DNA of 64,000 nucleotides from Streptomyces parvus (GCF_014648875.1 NZ_BMRY01000011.1:124001-188000); one strand, 5' to 3'. Shown: positions 1 through 8,779, counted from the first letter of the stretch. The notes: generated by a model not told the origin, from the letters alone. Numbers and translations are program-made.

Positions 1-66
1 CATGTCGAGGAGTCGGCGGTATACGGGATCCGGCTGCGGGTCGCCGAAGTGGAGGTAGAGGATCAT
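1..66 (-). CDS. Probable Y-family DNA polymerase (ImuB-like), N-terminus only
   Basis: Only the first 22 codons lie in the window; the gene runs off the left edge. The ATG at 66 is 5 bp past the dnaE2 stop, so the two genes should be co-transcribed. The visible start, MILYLHFGDPQPD followed by YRRLLDM, resembles the N-terminus of actinobacterial Y-family (DinP/ImuB) polymerases. Actinobacterial ImuB proteins are usually encoded beside dnaE2 and form the SOS mutasome. No catalytic residue is visible, so the call rests on the short N-terminus and position. Moderate confidence for the family, lower for ImuB specifically. Confidence 0.5.
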   Translation of the reverse strand, partial: MILYLHFGDPQPDPVYRRLLDM

Positions 67-71
67 CCCGG

Positions 72-3000
72 TCACCCCGCGCTTCCGGGGCTCGCGTGGT
101 GGAAGGACCGTCCGTCGAGCGCGTCGAGGGCGGGCAGACCGGCGGAGGCGGGTGTGCCGGGCGGCTGGAGGTCGGCCCAGGGGTGCAGGGCGAAGCCGTT
201 CGGCTGGGTGAGGGTGCGGTGCGGCATGGCCCTGCGCGGGGTGGAGTCGGCGCGGGTGAGCCGGTCGGCGACGGCGGCGGGGCCGCCCTCGCGGTACAGG
301 TCGATCAGCTCGGCCAGGTTCCAGGCGGCCGTGCCGGTGATGCTGAACGCGCGCGGCGGACGGCGGGTGAGGGTGCCGCGTACGAGCAGCAGGCTGCTGT
401 GGAACACCGTATGGGCGCAACGCCCGTGGCTGTCCTCGAAGAACGCCAGGTCGGACAGGCCGGTGGGGTCGTCCAGGGTGGCGAAGATGACGCGCTTGCC
501 GGAGCGGATCGGCGGGGTCTGGGTGGCGACCTTGACGCCGGCGACGAGCACGGTGGAACCGTGCCGGAGGCCCGCCAGATCGGCGGCGGGGGTCGCGCCG
601 ATGTCGGCCAGCAGGGAGCGGTGCTCGTCGAGGAGGTGGCGGGAGATGTCCATGCCGAGTACGTCGAGTTCGGCGGCGAGCTGTTCGGACGCGTCCATGG
701 CCGGCAGGCCCGTGACGGCGTCGGCCGTGCTGCCGATGCCGTCGCCCTCCGACTCGGAACAGGTGTCCACCGTGCCTTCCGTGCTCCCCGTGTCCGTCAT
801 GGGGAGCTGACCGGCGGTGGATCCGCCCGCGCCGCGCCCGGCACGGTGCAGCTCGGCGACCTTCAGCAGAAGCTCACGGCGGGACCCGAACGCGCTCAAC
901 GCACCGACCCGGGCGAGGCGTTCAGCCAGCGGGCGGCTGGGCCGGGCGCGCTGCCAGAAGTCCTCGACCGAGGCGTACGGCTGCCCGGCCACGATGCGTC
1001 CGCTCTCGGCCTCGGTGATGCCGCGCACCTGCGCGAGACCGATCCGCACCCCCCACTTACCGGACACCAGTTCGATTATGTGTGCGACCTGGGAGCGGTT
1101 GACGTCGGGCAGCAGCAGCGGCACCCCGTGACGCCGGGCGTCCGCGGCCAGGACCCGCTTGTGGTACATCCCCGGGTCGTGCGTGAGCAGCCCGGCGAGC
1201 AGAGCCGCCATCCGGTGGGCCTTGAGCCAGCTCGACTGGTAGGCGGGCTGCGCGAAGGCCGCGGCGTGCGCCTTGGCGAAGCCGAAGCTGCCGAAGTTCT
1301 CCAGGGTCTTCCACACGTCCCGTACGACCTGGACCGAGTAGCCGCGCCCGCGCGCCCGGTCGGCGAACCAGGCGCGGACCCGGCCCTGCCGCTCGGGGAC
1401 GGACAGGGCGCGGCGGGCCTCGTCGGCCGTGCCCCGGTCACAGCCCGTCATCGTCGCCATGATCTTGATCACCTGTTCGTGGTAGACCACCTGCCCCTCG
1501 GTCTCCGCCAGGATCTTCCGCAGGTCGCTGTGCGCGTAACGGGTCACGCTCCGGCCGTCCCGGGCCTTGATCAGCGGATCCACCATGTTGGCCGCGACCG
1601 GTCCCGGCCGGAACAGGCTGATGTCGAGCGCCAGGTCGCCGAACGACCGCGGCCGCAGGTTCCGTACCAGCTCCCGCTGGCCGGGGCTCTCCAGCTGGAA
1701 GGTGCCCAGGGTGTCCCCGGAGGAGATCAGGTCGTACGTGGCCGGGTCGTCCGGCGGCACCTGTGCGGGATCGTCCAGGTCGACGGGTTCGCCGGTGACG
1801 CGTTCGATCTCGGCGGCCGCGTGGGCGAGCGCCGACTGCATCCGTACGCCGATGACGTCGATCTTCGGGTGCCCGGTGTCCTCGATGTCCTCCTTGTCGA
1901 ACTGGGACATGGCGATGTTCTCCACGGTGGTCGGCGCCAGCGGAGTACGCCGACCCAGCGCCGCGTCGGAGACGAGCAGCCCGCACGGGTGCATCGCCGC
2001 CTCGAACGGCAGCTCGTCGAGCGCCTCCACCAGCTCCCAGAGCCGCCCGTGGTCCTCGGCGGCGACCTCGCGCAGCTCCGGCAGCTCGGCGAGCGCGGCC
2101 CGTACATCCTTGGCCCGGATGTGCGGGAACGCCTTGCCCAGCCGGGCCGCCCGGTCCGGGGCCATGCCGCGGGCGCGGGCCACGACCTCGATCGCCCCGC
2201 GCGCCCGGTAGGTCTTGTAGACGGCGAGCGTCGCCACCCGGTCGGCCCCGAACCTCTCCCGTACCGCCTGGTAGACCTCCAGGCGGCGGGCGGACTCGAC
2301 GTCCAAGTCGATGTCGGGCAGGGCCGAGCGGTGCTCGGACAGGAAGCGCTCCATCACCAGGCCGTGCGCCACCGGGTCGACCGGGCTGATCCCCAGCAGA
2401 TGCGTGACCAGCGAGCCCACGCCCGAGCCGCGCGCGGCCACGCGGACGCCGAGCCGCCGGGCCTGGGCCGCGACCTCGGCGACGGTCAGGAAGTATCCGG
2501 CAAAGCCGTGCCCGGCGATGATCCGCAACTCGTCCTCCAGTCGGTCCCAGCGCTTCCCCTCCCGGTGGTAGCCGTGGCCGAGCATGCCCGCCGCGCACCG
2601 GTCCGCGAGCGCCCGGTCCGCCGTGTCGGCGCTCGCGCCCACGAGCTCGGGCTCCGGGAGGTTCAGCCGGCCGAGTCCGAACGCGCCGCCCGGATCGACC
2701 ACGCACGCCTCGGCCGTCTCCTCGGTGGCCGCGAGCAGCCGCCGCGCGTCCCCGCTCCGGCCGCCCGCGGCTTCCGCGATCCGCCCGGCGATCCGCTCCA
2801 TCTCCCCGCTGTCCTTGAGCCACCGCTGTCCGGTGTCGAGCCGGGACGCGTCACGGGCGTCGATCGGCACCAGGAGGCGGGCGGAGTCCAGGATGTCGGC
2901 GACCTCGCCCCGGTCCGGGTCGGTGTAGCGCACGGCGTTGGTGAGCACCGGGGCCACCTGCTGCTCGGTGGCGAAGCCCAGCATGCGTGCGGCCAGCCGC

Positions 3001-3581
3001 AGCGACCCCGGGCCGGTGCCGGACCGCCCGTGCCAGGACGTCGCGATGCGCAACGACCGGCCGAACCGCTCACGCCAGGGCCCCAGCAGGACCGCGGCCC
3101 GGTCCGGCCGCCCCGACGCCAGCGCCTGCCCCACCTCGGAGTCCGCCCCGAGGAGGACGAACAGCTCGTCGTCCGGACAGGACAGGTCCTCCCAGGTGAC
3201 GCCCTGGTCCGACGCCGCCGTCACCAGCCGGCACAGCTCGGCCCAGCCGCGTTCGGTGCGGGCCAGGAACACCGCGCGCTGCGGTGCCTCGGCGACGAAC
3301 GCACCGCCCCGGGAAGGAGAGGTCCGCTGCCGTTTCCCCGGACCGGGACCGGGACCGGGCACCGGTACGCCGGGCACCGCCAGATCGACGCCGAACAGCG
3401 GCCGGATCCCGGCCTCCGCACACGCCTTGGCGAAGCGCACCGCGCCCGCCAGGGAGTCCCGGTCGGTCAGCGCCAGGGCGTCGAGGCCCCGCTCGGCGGC
3501 CCGCTCGGCCAGCGCGGACGGATGGCTGGCCCCGTACCGCAGCGAGTAGCCGCTCGCCGCATGGAGGTGCGTAAACGACAT
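72..3581 (-). CDS. dnaE2: Error-prone DNA polymerase III alpha subunit (DnaE2/ImuC)
   Basis: C-family polymerase of 1169 aa used in translesion and damage-induced mutagenesis. Visible in order: an N-terminal PHP domain (FTHLHAASGYS near residue 2, ALTDRDSLAGAV near 40), the polymerase core with PDIDLDVES near residue 425 and LDISLFRPGP near 680, a finger/thumb region, and a C-terminal OB fold. DnaE2 proteins are about 1,050-1,150 aa and begin with this GFTHLH-type motif, unlike replicative DnaE. ATG at 3581 is preferred over the GTG at 3587 because GGGAGG sits 5 nt upstream of it. A probable Y-family polymerase follows 5 bp downstream. An SOS-box-like site lies about 115 bp upstream of the start. 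Confidence 0.93.
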   Translation of the reverse strand: MSFTHLHAASGYSLRYGASHPSALAERAAERGLDALALTDRDSLAGAVRFAKACAEAGIRPLFGVDLAVPGVPVPGPGPGPGKRQRTSPSRGGAFVAEAPQRAVFLARTERGWAELCRLVTAASDQGVTWEDLSCPDDELFVLLGADSEVGQALASGRPDRAAVLLGPWRERFGRSLRIATSWHGRSGTGPGSLRLAARMLGFATEQQVAPVLTNAVRYTDPDRGEVADILDSARLLVPIDARDASRLDTGQRWLKDSGEMERIAGRIAEAAGGRSGDARRLLAATEETAEACVVDPGGAFGLGRLNLPEPELVGASADTADRALADRCAAGMLGHGYHREGKRWDRLEDELRIIAGHGFAGYFLTVAEVAAQARRLGVRVAARGSGVGSLVTHLLGISPVDPVAHGLVMERFLSEHRSALPDIDLDVESARRLEVYQAVRERFGADRVATLAVYKTYRARGAIEVVARARGMAPDRAARLGKAFPHIRAKDVRAALAELPELREVAAEDHGRLWELVEALDELPFEAAMHPCGLLVSDAALGRRTPLAPTTVENIAMSQFDKEDIEDTGHPKIDVIGVRMQSALAHAAAEIERVTGEPVDLDDPAQVPPDDPATYDLISSGDTLGTFQLESPGQRELVRNLRPRSFGDLALDISLFRPGPVAANMVDPLIKARDGRSVTRYAHSDLRKILAETEGQVVYHEQVIKIMATMTGCDRGTADEARRALSVPERQGRVRAWFADRARGRGYSVQVVRDVWKTLENFGSFGFAKAHAAAFAQPAYQSSWLKAHRMAALLAGLLTHDPGMYHKRVLAADARRHGVPLLLPDVNRSQVAHIIELVSGKWGVRIGLAQVRGITEAESGRIVAGQPYASVEDFWQRARPSRPLAERLARVGALSAFGSRRELLLKVAELHRAGRGAGGSTAGQLPMTDTGSTEGTVDTCSESEGDGIGSTADAVTGLPAMDASEQLAAELDVLGMDISRHLLDEHRSLLADIGATPAADLAGLRHGSTVLVAGVKVATQTPPIRSGKRVIFATLDDPTGLSDLAFFEDSHGRCAHTVFHSSLLLVRGTLTRRPPRAFSITGTAAWNLAELIDLYREGGPAAVADRLTRADSTPRRAMPHRTLTQPNGFALHPWADLQPPGTPASAGLPALDALDGRSFHHASPGSAG

Positions 3582-3635
3582 ACACACCTCCCGTTACCCA
3601 TGAACCCCCCTTTACGGATCTCTGCCATCTCATCC

Positions 3636-3665
3636 GGATTCATCAAGGTTCATCAAGATTCATCG
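3636..3665. repeat. Three 10-bp direct repeats in the dnaE2 leader
   Basis: TTCATC occurs three times at exact 10-bp spacing (3639, 3649, 3659), with flanking bases largely conserved (units of the type GGATTCATCA). One helical turn of spacing puts all copies on the same DNA face. The array lies between the SOS-like site and the dnaE2 start, within the shared region upstream of dnaE2 and the Gls24 gene. Function unknown. Confidence 0.6.
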
Positions 3666-3695
3666 GGATGAGGAAGAAGCACTCTAACCCCATGT

Positions 3696-3711
3696 TCGCA
3701 TATTCGTTCGA
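3696..3711. promoter_or_regulatory. Candidate LexA (SOS) box upstream of dnaE2
   Basis: TCGCAT-ATTC-GTTCGA matches the actinobacterial/Gram-positive LexA consensus TCGAAC-N4-GTTCGA at 10 of 12 defined positions; the right half is perfect. It lies about 115 bp upstream of the dnaE2 start in the divergent intergenic region. DnaE2 genes are SOS-induced in mycobacteria, which makes LexA control plausible. No -10/-35 was assigned with confidence. Confidence 0.5.
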
Positions 3712-3852
3712 ATCAAGCGCGGAGCGGGAACGCCCACGGGTCGCCGGCCGACCCGAATGGCGTACGCGGTCGGGCAGGCGCAGAGTGAGTGAGGGGACCG
3801 CACGGGCCGGGAGGGGGAAAGGCCCGCGGCAATGACTCTCTGTGAGGCAGAC

Positions 3853-4338
3853 ATGGCCGACACGAAAACCCTGAACGCAGGCACCACGACCGACCGGGGC
3901 TCGGAAGGGTCCCGCGACCGCGGCAGGACGACCATCAGCGACAACGTCGTGGCCGCCATCGCCGGCATCGCGATACGGGAGACCGAGGGCGTCCACTCGA
4001 CGGGCCGAGCGGCGTCGAAGGCCCTGGGGGCCGTCACCGGGCGCATGCCCGGCTCCGCGAGCTCCTCCGCCGCGGGGCGCGCCGTCAAGGTGGAAGTGGG
4101 AGAGAAGCAGGCCGCGATCGACGTCGACGTCAAGGTGGAGTACGGCACACCGATCCACGAACTCGCCGACCGGATCCGGGCCAACGTCACGGACGCCGTG
4201 GAGGCGATGACGGGGCTGGAGGTCGTCGAGATCAACATCGTCGTCTTCGACGTCCACATACCCGGTGACGATGACGACGACGATTCCGACGATCAGGGCG
4301 GGTCCGGCTCGGGTGGAGGCTCTCCTCGCGTGCGATGA
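3853..4338 (+). CDS. Asp23/Gls24 family envelope stress protein
   Basis: 161 aa. The central part carries the Asp23/Gls24 signature: TISDNVVAAIAGIAIRETEGV, then a V-rich amphipathic beta region (AIDVDVKVEYGTPIHELADR) and VEINIVVFDVHI. There is no signal peptide or membrane segment. The N-terminal 30 residues and the C-terminal Asp-rich run followed by Gly/Ser are low complexity. ATG 3853 is chosen over an in-frame ATG 21 nt upstream because GAGG stands 5 nt before it. Family members associate with the cell envelope in Firmicutes and are abundant in Streptomyces without a defined role. It is divergent from dnaE2. Confidence 0.88.
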   Translation: MADTKTLNAGTTTDRGSEGSRDRGRTTISDNVVAAIAGIAIRETEGVHSTGRAASKALGAVTGRMPGSASSSAAGRAVKVEVGEKQAAIDVDVKVEYGTPIHELADRIRANVTDAVEAMTGLEVVEINIVVFDVHIPGDDDDDDSDDQGGSGSGGGSPRVR

Positions 4339-4406
4339 GCACATGCGGTGAGCACATGCGGCGAGGGGCCGTTCACGGTTGACCGAAGGCAGAGGCAGGA
4401 GAGAAC

Positions 4407-5363
4407 ATGCCCGACAGCCAGGGCGGGCGCCGGGGCCGCCGCGCTCCCGCCCGCCCTCTGCACGGGCGGACCGCCGTCGTCACCGGTGCCGCTCGGGGCA
4501 TCGGTGAGGCGCTCGCCCACAGCCTCTCCCGTGCCGGGATGCGCGTCGCCCTGCTGGGGCGGGAAAGGGCGGCCCTGGAGAGGGCGGCCGAGTCCCTCCC
4601 CGGTCCGAGTATCTGTGTCGAGTGCGACATCACCGACCGCACGGCGCTCGCCGACGCCGCACACCGCGTGGCGGCCGGACTCGGGCCCGCCGACGTGGTG
4701 GTGGCCAACGCCGGCATCGCGGTGAGCGGCCCGTTCGACCGTACCTCCGGCGAACTCTGGCAACGCGTCATCGACGTCAACCTCATCGGCTCCGCCAACA
4801 CGGCCCGCGCCTTTCTGCCCCAACTCACCGCCACCCGCGGATACTTCCTCCAGATCGCCTCGACCGCCGCGTTCGGCGCGGCACCCATGATGAGCGCGTA
4901 CTGCGCCTCCAAGGCCGGAGCGGAGTCGTTCGCCCTCGCCCTGCGCGGCGAGGCCGAACCGGACGGGGTCCAGGTCGGTATCGCGTATCTGCACTGGACC
5001 GGAACCGACATGCTCACCGGCATCGACGACAACCCCGTCCTGGCAGCCCTGCGCCGCAACCAGCCCCGCCCCGCCCGCCGGGTCCACTCCCCCGACCAGG
5101 TAGCCCGGTGGCTCACCCGGGGCATCGCCCACCGCACCCCGAACATCTACGCACCGCCCTGGCTCCGCTGGTGCCAGCCTCTGCGCCCCCTGTTCCCCGC
5201 GCTCGTCGCACGGGCCACCCGCCGCGAGCTACGGGGCCTTGCCGGCGAGGACACGTCCTCCCCCGCCGAAGTCCTGGGCGTCGGAGGCCGCGCCGACTGG
5301 AACGCCTCCCGGGCGTCGCGGCCGGCTGCCCGGCCCGACCGCTGGTCCCAGCCGGACAAGTAG
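4407..5363 (+). CDS. Short-chain dehydrogenase/reductase
   Basis: 318 aa SDR with a classical Rossmann core. It shows the cofactor loop TGAARGIG (near residues 26-33), NAG motif VVVANAGIA (near 100), catalytic Ser in IASTAAF, and YCASKAG with Tyr and Lys. After the core there is an extended C-terminal region (from about residue 215, WLTRGIAHR onward) typical of the larger SDR subgroup acting on lipids or retinol-like substrates, but the substrate cannot be read from sequence. AGGAGAG lies just before ATG 4407. It follows the Gls24 gene by 68 bp and may share its transcript. Confidence 0.88.
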   Translation: MPDSQGGRRGRRAPARPLHGRTAVVTGAARGIGEALAHSLSRAGMRVALLGRERAALERAAESLPGPSICVECDITDRTALADAAHRVAAGLGPADVVVANAGIAVSGPFDRTSGELWQRVIDVNLIGSANTARAFLPQLTATRGYFLQIASTAAFGAAPMMSAYCASKAGAESFALALRGEAEPDGVQVGIAYLHWTGTDMLTGIDDNPVLAALRRNQPRPARRVHSPDQVARWLTRGIAHRTPNIYAPPWLRWCQPLRPLFPALVARATRRELRGLAGEDTSSPAEVLGVGGRADWNASRASRPAARPDRWSQPDK

Positions 5364-5407
5364 CCCGGACCGCCCCCGACACGAGCCGGGCTTCTAGGAT
5401 CTGCGGC

Positions 5408-6145
5408 ATGGCAACACGACTCGTGCAGATCAACATGAAGGCCCATGACGACGCCGCGCTCGGCCGGTTCTGGGCGGAGGCGCTCGGCTGGGGTATCGAC
5501 AGCGAAGGGCCCGGGGTGACCAACCTCGAGCCCGTGGGCTTCAGTTACCCCGACCCCGCGGCCGTCTGCATCGACATCATCGCCCGCCCGGAGCCCAAAA
5601 CGGTCAAGAACCGTGTGCACCTCGACCTGGCCACCACCTCGACCGCCCATCAGGAGGAGCTGGTCGCACGCCTGAAGAGCCTCGGCGCGACGCCCGTCGA
5701 CGTGGGGCAGGGCGATGTCCCCTGGACCGTGATGGCCGACCCGGAGGGCAACGAGTTCTGTGTCCTGGAGCCCCGCCCGGTCTACCGGGACACCGGGCCG
5801 ATCGCCGCCGTGGTGGTCGACTGCACCGATCCACGGGAGATGGCCCGGTTCTGGGGCGAGGCGATGGACTGGACGCTGCACGAGGTCACCGACGACGGTG
5901 CGACCATGCGCTCCGCCAAGGGAGTCGGGCCCTACCTGGAGTTCCTCCGTACGCCCGACACCAAGAGCGGGTGGAACCGCGTCCACCTCGACGTCCGCCC
6001 CTACCCCGGTGACGACCCGGCCGCAGAGGCGGACCGGCTGCGCTCCCTGGGCGCCACCGACCCCGGTATCGACCGGTCCGCGATCCACTGGACCATCCTG
6101 GCCGACCCGGAAGGCAACGAGTTCTGCCTGCTCACGCCTGCCTGA
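5408..6145 (+). CDS. Two-domain VOC (glyoxalase/bleomycin-resistance fold) protein
   Basis: 245 aa made of two tandem VOC half-domains (about 5-120 and 128-243). Each ends in an almost identical strand, MADPEGNEFCVL and LADPEGNEFCLL, showing internal duplication. Each half also has a WxEALGW-type helix (FWAEALGW, FWGEAMDW) and an H/E pattern around NRVHLD that could bind a metal. Substrate unknown; the family includes glyoxalases, dioxygenases and drug-sequestering proteins. TAGGAT ends 8 nt before the ATG and there is no clear ribosome-binding site, so the message may be leaderless. Confidence 0.85.
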   Translation: MATRLVQINMKAHDDAALGRFWAEALGWGIDSEGPGVTNLEPVGFSYPDPAAVCIDIIARPEPKTVKNRVHLDLATTSTAHQEELVARLKSLGATPVDVGQGDVPWTVMADPEGNEFCVLEPRPVYRDTGPIAAVVVDCTDPREMARFWGEAMDWTLHEVTDDGATMRSAKGVGPYLEFLRTPDTKSGWNRVHLDVRPYPGDDPAAEADRLRSLGATDPGIDRSAIHWTILADPEGNEFCLLTPA

Positions 6146-6210
6146 CCTCAAGCGCCGGGCGCCGGGCGAGGATGCCGGCCCGGGGCGATGTGGTGGCGCC
6201 GGCCTCCTGG

Positions 6211-6879
6211 TCACTCGGCGAGGCGGTCGTCGATGAGCTTCTTGAACTCGTCGTACGAGGCCGGGTTCTGGATCCTGGTACCGCCGACGACGAAGGTCGG
6301 GGTTCCCTGTACGCCGAGGCCCAGGCCGTCGCGCTGGTCGGCCTCGACGCGCTCCGCGGTGGCCGGGGCGGCGAGATCCGTGTCGAACTTCCGCATGTCG
6401 AGGCCGAGCTGCTTCGCATAGCCGCGGAAGACGCTCTCCTTGCTCTCCTGCGCCTCGCCCCATTCCTTCTGCGTGGTGAAGAGCTTGCTGTACATCTCCT
6501 CGAACCTGCCCTGCCGGGCCGCGGCTTCGGCGACACGGGCGGCGAGCTCGCCGTTGCGGTGGCCGGGCATGGGGAAGTACCGGGCGACGAAGGTGACCCG
6601 GTCGCCGTACTCCTCGCGGAGCTTCTCGACGGCCGGGTAGTAGGCGCCGCAGGCTTCGCACTCGAAGTCCAGGAACTCGACGACGGTCAGCTCGCTGCGT
6701 TCGGGCTCGCTGAGGCGGTGGCTGGTGTCCCGTACGGGCAGGGCCTGCGCGGCGGGCTGCACGTTCGTGGCGCTGTCGGACGGGGTGTCGGGGCGTAGCA
6801 GGAGGTAGGAGCCGAGGCCTGCCGCAAAACAGGCGACCAGGACGGCGGCGATGATCAGGTTCTTGTGAAGCTTCTTCAT
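6211..6879 (-). CDS. Membrane-anchored DsbA-like thioredoxin-fold protein
   Basis: 222 aa. Residues 8-28 form one N-terminal hydrophobic helix with no lipobox or obvious cleavage site, so the thioredoxin domain should face outside. The redox motif is CEAC in FLDFECEACGAYYP; the cis-proline loop is GVQGTPTFVVGG. This is the DsbA/Thioredoxin_4 family, which oxidises or isomerises thiols of exported proteins. The next gene upstream on this strand encodes a small histidine-containing membrane protein, so the two may work together. No regulatory site recognised. Confidence 0.87.
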   Translation of the reverse strand: MKKLHKNLIIAAVLVACFAAGLGSYLLLRPDTPSDSATNVQPAAQALPVRDTSHRLSEPERSELTVVEFLDFECEACGAYYPAVEKLREEYGDRVTFVARYFPMPGHRNGELAARVAEAAARQGRFEEMYSKLFTTQKEWGEAQESKESVFRGYAKQLGLDMRKFDTDLAAPATAERVEADQRDGLGLGVQGTPTFVVGGTRIQNPASYDEFKKLIDDRLAE

Positions 6880-6942
6880 GAGGGCCTCTTGGGGGGTGCG
6901 GGGACCGGCACACGCCGGTCGTCCCCCGCAGGGGTGCGTCTG

Positions 6943-7668
6943 TCAGGACAAGACAGGACGGCCGACCGGCGCCAGTCGGGAACGGACGGGAAGACCACCC
7001 GCACGCGGAGGCGCCCGGCCGAAGCGCAGCCGCACGAGAACGGCTGACTTCAGCAACGTCCCGGCCGCCGTCCGGAGCCTGCGCCGCGGGCCGTTGCCAC
7101 GCACGACGAGCAGTGGCCGGACGAAGGCCGGCAGGCGCAGCACCATGTCCAGCAACGGCCCGCTGCGCCACAGCATCTGCTCGGTCAGCCCGAGCACCCG
7201 GACGGCCACCACCAGGGCGATCACATGGCCGGAGAGCAGCACTCCCTCGGGCAGTCGCAGGGTCGCGCCGTGCTCCACCCACACCGGAAGACCCGGGGTG
7301 GCGTCGGCTCCACCTGCTGCCCGGCACATCCCGGGCAGGGCGTACGTGGCATGGTGGGCGACCTGTGCCGCGACCAGCACCCCGAGCAGCTGCCCGTCGG
7401 TGAGCCTGCGCCGGGTCAGGAACAATGCTCCTGGCACGGCCACGAGCCCCACCATCGCCACGGCGACCCACTGTGGCGCGTGCCCCAGGGTCAGCGCGTG
7501 TCCGGCCATCGGCAGCAGGACGCACAGCACGGCGAGCACCGCAGCCCGCACACCGCGCAGCACGCCGGAGGCCGGCGAGGTGGTACGGGGCAACGGCAGC
7601 GGTCGCATGGGCGGGTTTCCGAACGTCACGATGAGAGAGGCGGCTCTGGTGGGGAAAAGATTACTCAT
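6943..7668 (-). CDS. Small polytopic membrane protein, function unknown
   Basis: 241 aa with four likely membrane segments (about residues 38-57, 66-84, 95-115 and 140-160). Histidines lie at or in the membrane parts (GHALTLGH, AHHATYALPG, SGHVIALV). The layout resembles Streptomyces membrane proteins often found near copper chaperones, but no copper gene is visible here. An internal ATG (7608, MRPLPLP) is an equally possible start, as neither has a strong ribosome-binding site. The C-terminal 60 residues are basic and probably cytoplasmic. It lies 63 bp upstream of the DsbA-like gene, same strand. Function inferred only from context. Confidence 0.65.
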   Translation of the reverse strand: MSNLFPTRAASLIVTFGNPPMRPLPLPRTTSPASGVLRGVRAAVLAVLCVLLPMAGHALTLGHAPQWVAVAMVGLVAVPGALFLTRRRLTDGQLLGVLVAAQVAHHATYALPGMCRAAGGADATPGLPVWVEHGATLRLPEGVLLSGHVIALVVAVRVLGLTEQMLWRSGPLLDMVLRLPAFVRPLLVVRGNGPRRRLRTAAGTLLKSAVLVRLRFGRAPPRAGGLPVRSRLAPVGRPVLS

Positions 7669-7734
7669 GGCAGTGCGCCTGCCTGTCTTTCGGGTGTCCG
7701 TGTGACCGAATGCCCCGTGCGTACCAGGAAGCGT

Positions 7735-8046
7735 CTACTGATCGGACGGGACGGGACCGGTGAAAGAGACCGGCTTTCCGGTGGCGCGGGCGTATGCGAT
7801 CTCCCTGCGCGTGGACTCGCCGATGTACCCGCCGGGGTTGACGACCAGAACCCGGTCAGCCAGGTCGATCTTGCGCAGGTGGAGGGCGCCCAGCGCGGCC
7901 TTCTGCTCATCGGTGATCAACTCGTCGGCTTCGCCCGGCGCGACGACGATGACGCCCGCGAAGGTCAGATCACGGTTCGCCCTACGCATCTGGTGCACGA
8001 ATCGGGTCGAGCCGCAGATGCAGACGATCTCAGAGCGTTCGGGCAC
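7735..8046 (-). CDS. Small nucleoside 2-deoxyribosyltransferase-like protein
   Basis: 103 aa, complete and single-domain. The start has a phosphate-loop-like CICGSTRF, and the end has NPGGYIGESTRREIAYARATGKPV, the pattern of the nucleoside 2-deoxyribosyltransferase/DUF4406 fold where Glu is catalytic (in GYIGEST). Such short proteins are common in phages and Streptomyces and few have assigned substrates. The GTG start at 8046 has GAAGGA about 9 nt upstream. No operon partner: flanking genes are 60 and 180 bp away. Confidence 0.68.
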   Translation of the reverse strand: MPERSEIVCICGSTRFVHQMRRANRDLTFAGVIVVAPGEADELITDEQKAALGALHLRKIDLADRVLVVNPGGYIGESTRREIAYARATGKPVSFTGPVPSDQ

Positions 8047-8227
8047 GGCTCAGTCCTTCGGTCGAACGGGAAATCGTCTGTGTGCATGCTGATGCCAGCA
8101 TCACGGAAAGGTACGAAAACACACGTGGCTCACCAAGGAACCGCCTCGGCCTGCGCCGGAAACGGCGCGCTTCTCAGCATCGTCCGGCGTCGAGCAGCTG
8201 AGGCCTCGGCGGCTCGCTCGGGACTGA

Positions 8228-8779
8228 CTACCAGATGCCGTCGATGACCTCTTCGAAGGCCGGATTCCACGGTGACTCTTCGTCGGCAAAGGGAAGGGGA
8301 TCGAACTCTGTGATCTCACCACGCAGAGCGTCCACACGTTCGCCGACTCCCTCTCTGCCACGCTCGAGATCCTGGAGCAGTGCCTCGAACTTGGTCAGCG
8401 CGTACACCAGAGACTCCACGTCCCGGTGCATCGGGCTGTAGTTGATTTCCCCCTCGCCCTCGGCGATGGCGTACACGGCCCCCTCGTCCGGGTCGAGCGC
8501 GAGCGTGGTTTCGACGAAGAGGCCGAGCACAAGCCAGCGCCGGCAGGCGGGCGGTACGGCACCCCGGCTGCCGTACCAGCTGACGAGGTCGACGACGTCG
8601 TCCGTTCGCAGGCTCGCCTTCGACATGAACCATGCGGTGTCAGGGAGACCGACGGCGCTCAGGAGGCGCGCCGTCCGGTCGTTCAGCCGGTTGTGCGGCG
8701 CGTCGTGGCGGGGGAAGTGGACGACGCCCGACAGGCCGAACACGGAGCGCACCTCGTCGGCGGTGATGACGAACTTCAT
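8228..8779 (-). CDS. SUKH-4-like immunity family protein
   Basis: 183 aa. It has the layout of Streptomyces SUKH-4 proteins: HNRLNDRTARLLSAVGLPDTAWF near residues 30-55, then an alternating beta/turn region (RRWLVLGLFVETTLALDPDEGAVYAI) and a helical C-terminus. SUKH proteins neutralise nuclease or deaminase toxins of polymorphic toxin systems, but many actinobacterial copies stand alone. No toxin-like gene is adjacent. ATG 8779 (MKFVITADEV) is chosen because AAGG stands about 7 nt upstream; a longer in-frame start at 8833 would add 18 unlikely residues. Confidence 0.62.
   Translation of the reverse strand: MKFVITADEVRSVFGLSGVVHFPRHDAPHNRLNDRTARLLSAVGLPDTAWFMSKASLRTDDVVDLVSWYGSRGAVPPACRRWLVLGLFVETTLALDPDEGAVYAIAEGEGEINYSPMHRDVESLVYALTKFEALLQDLERGREGVGERVDALRGEITEFDPLPFADEESPWNPAFEEVIDGIW

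Noticed and set aside
96..3671. 1191-codon open frame on the plus strand opposite dnaE2
   Set aside because: Mirror frame of a very GC-rich gene; the protein is Gly/Arg/Pro-rich with no domain, while the minus-strand frame is a full DnaE2.
4622..5407. N-terminal extension of the VOC protein
   Set aside because: Arg/Pro-rich shadow of the SDR gene; the two VOC domains start at the ATG at 5408.
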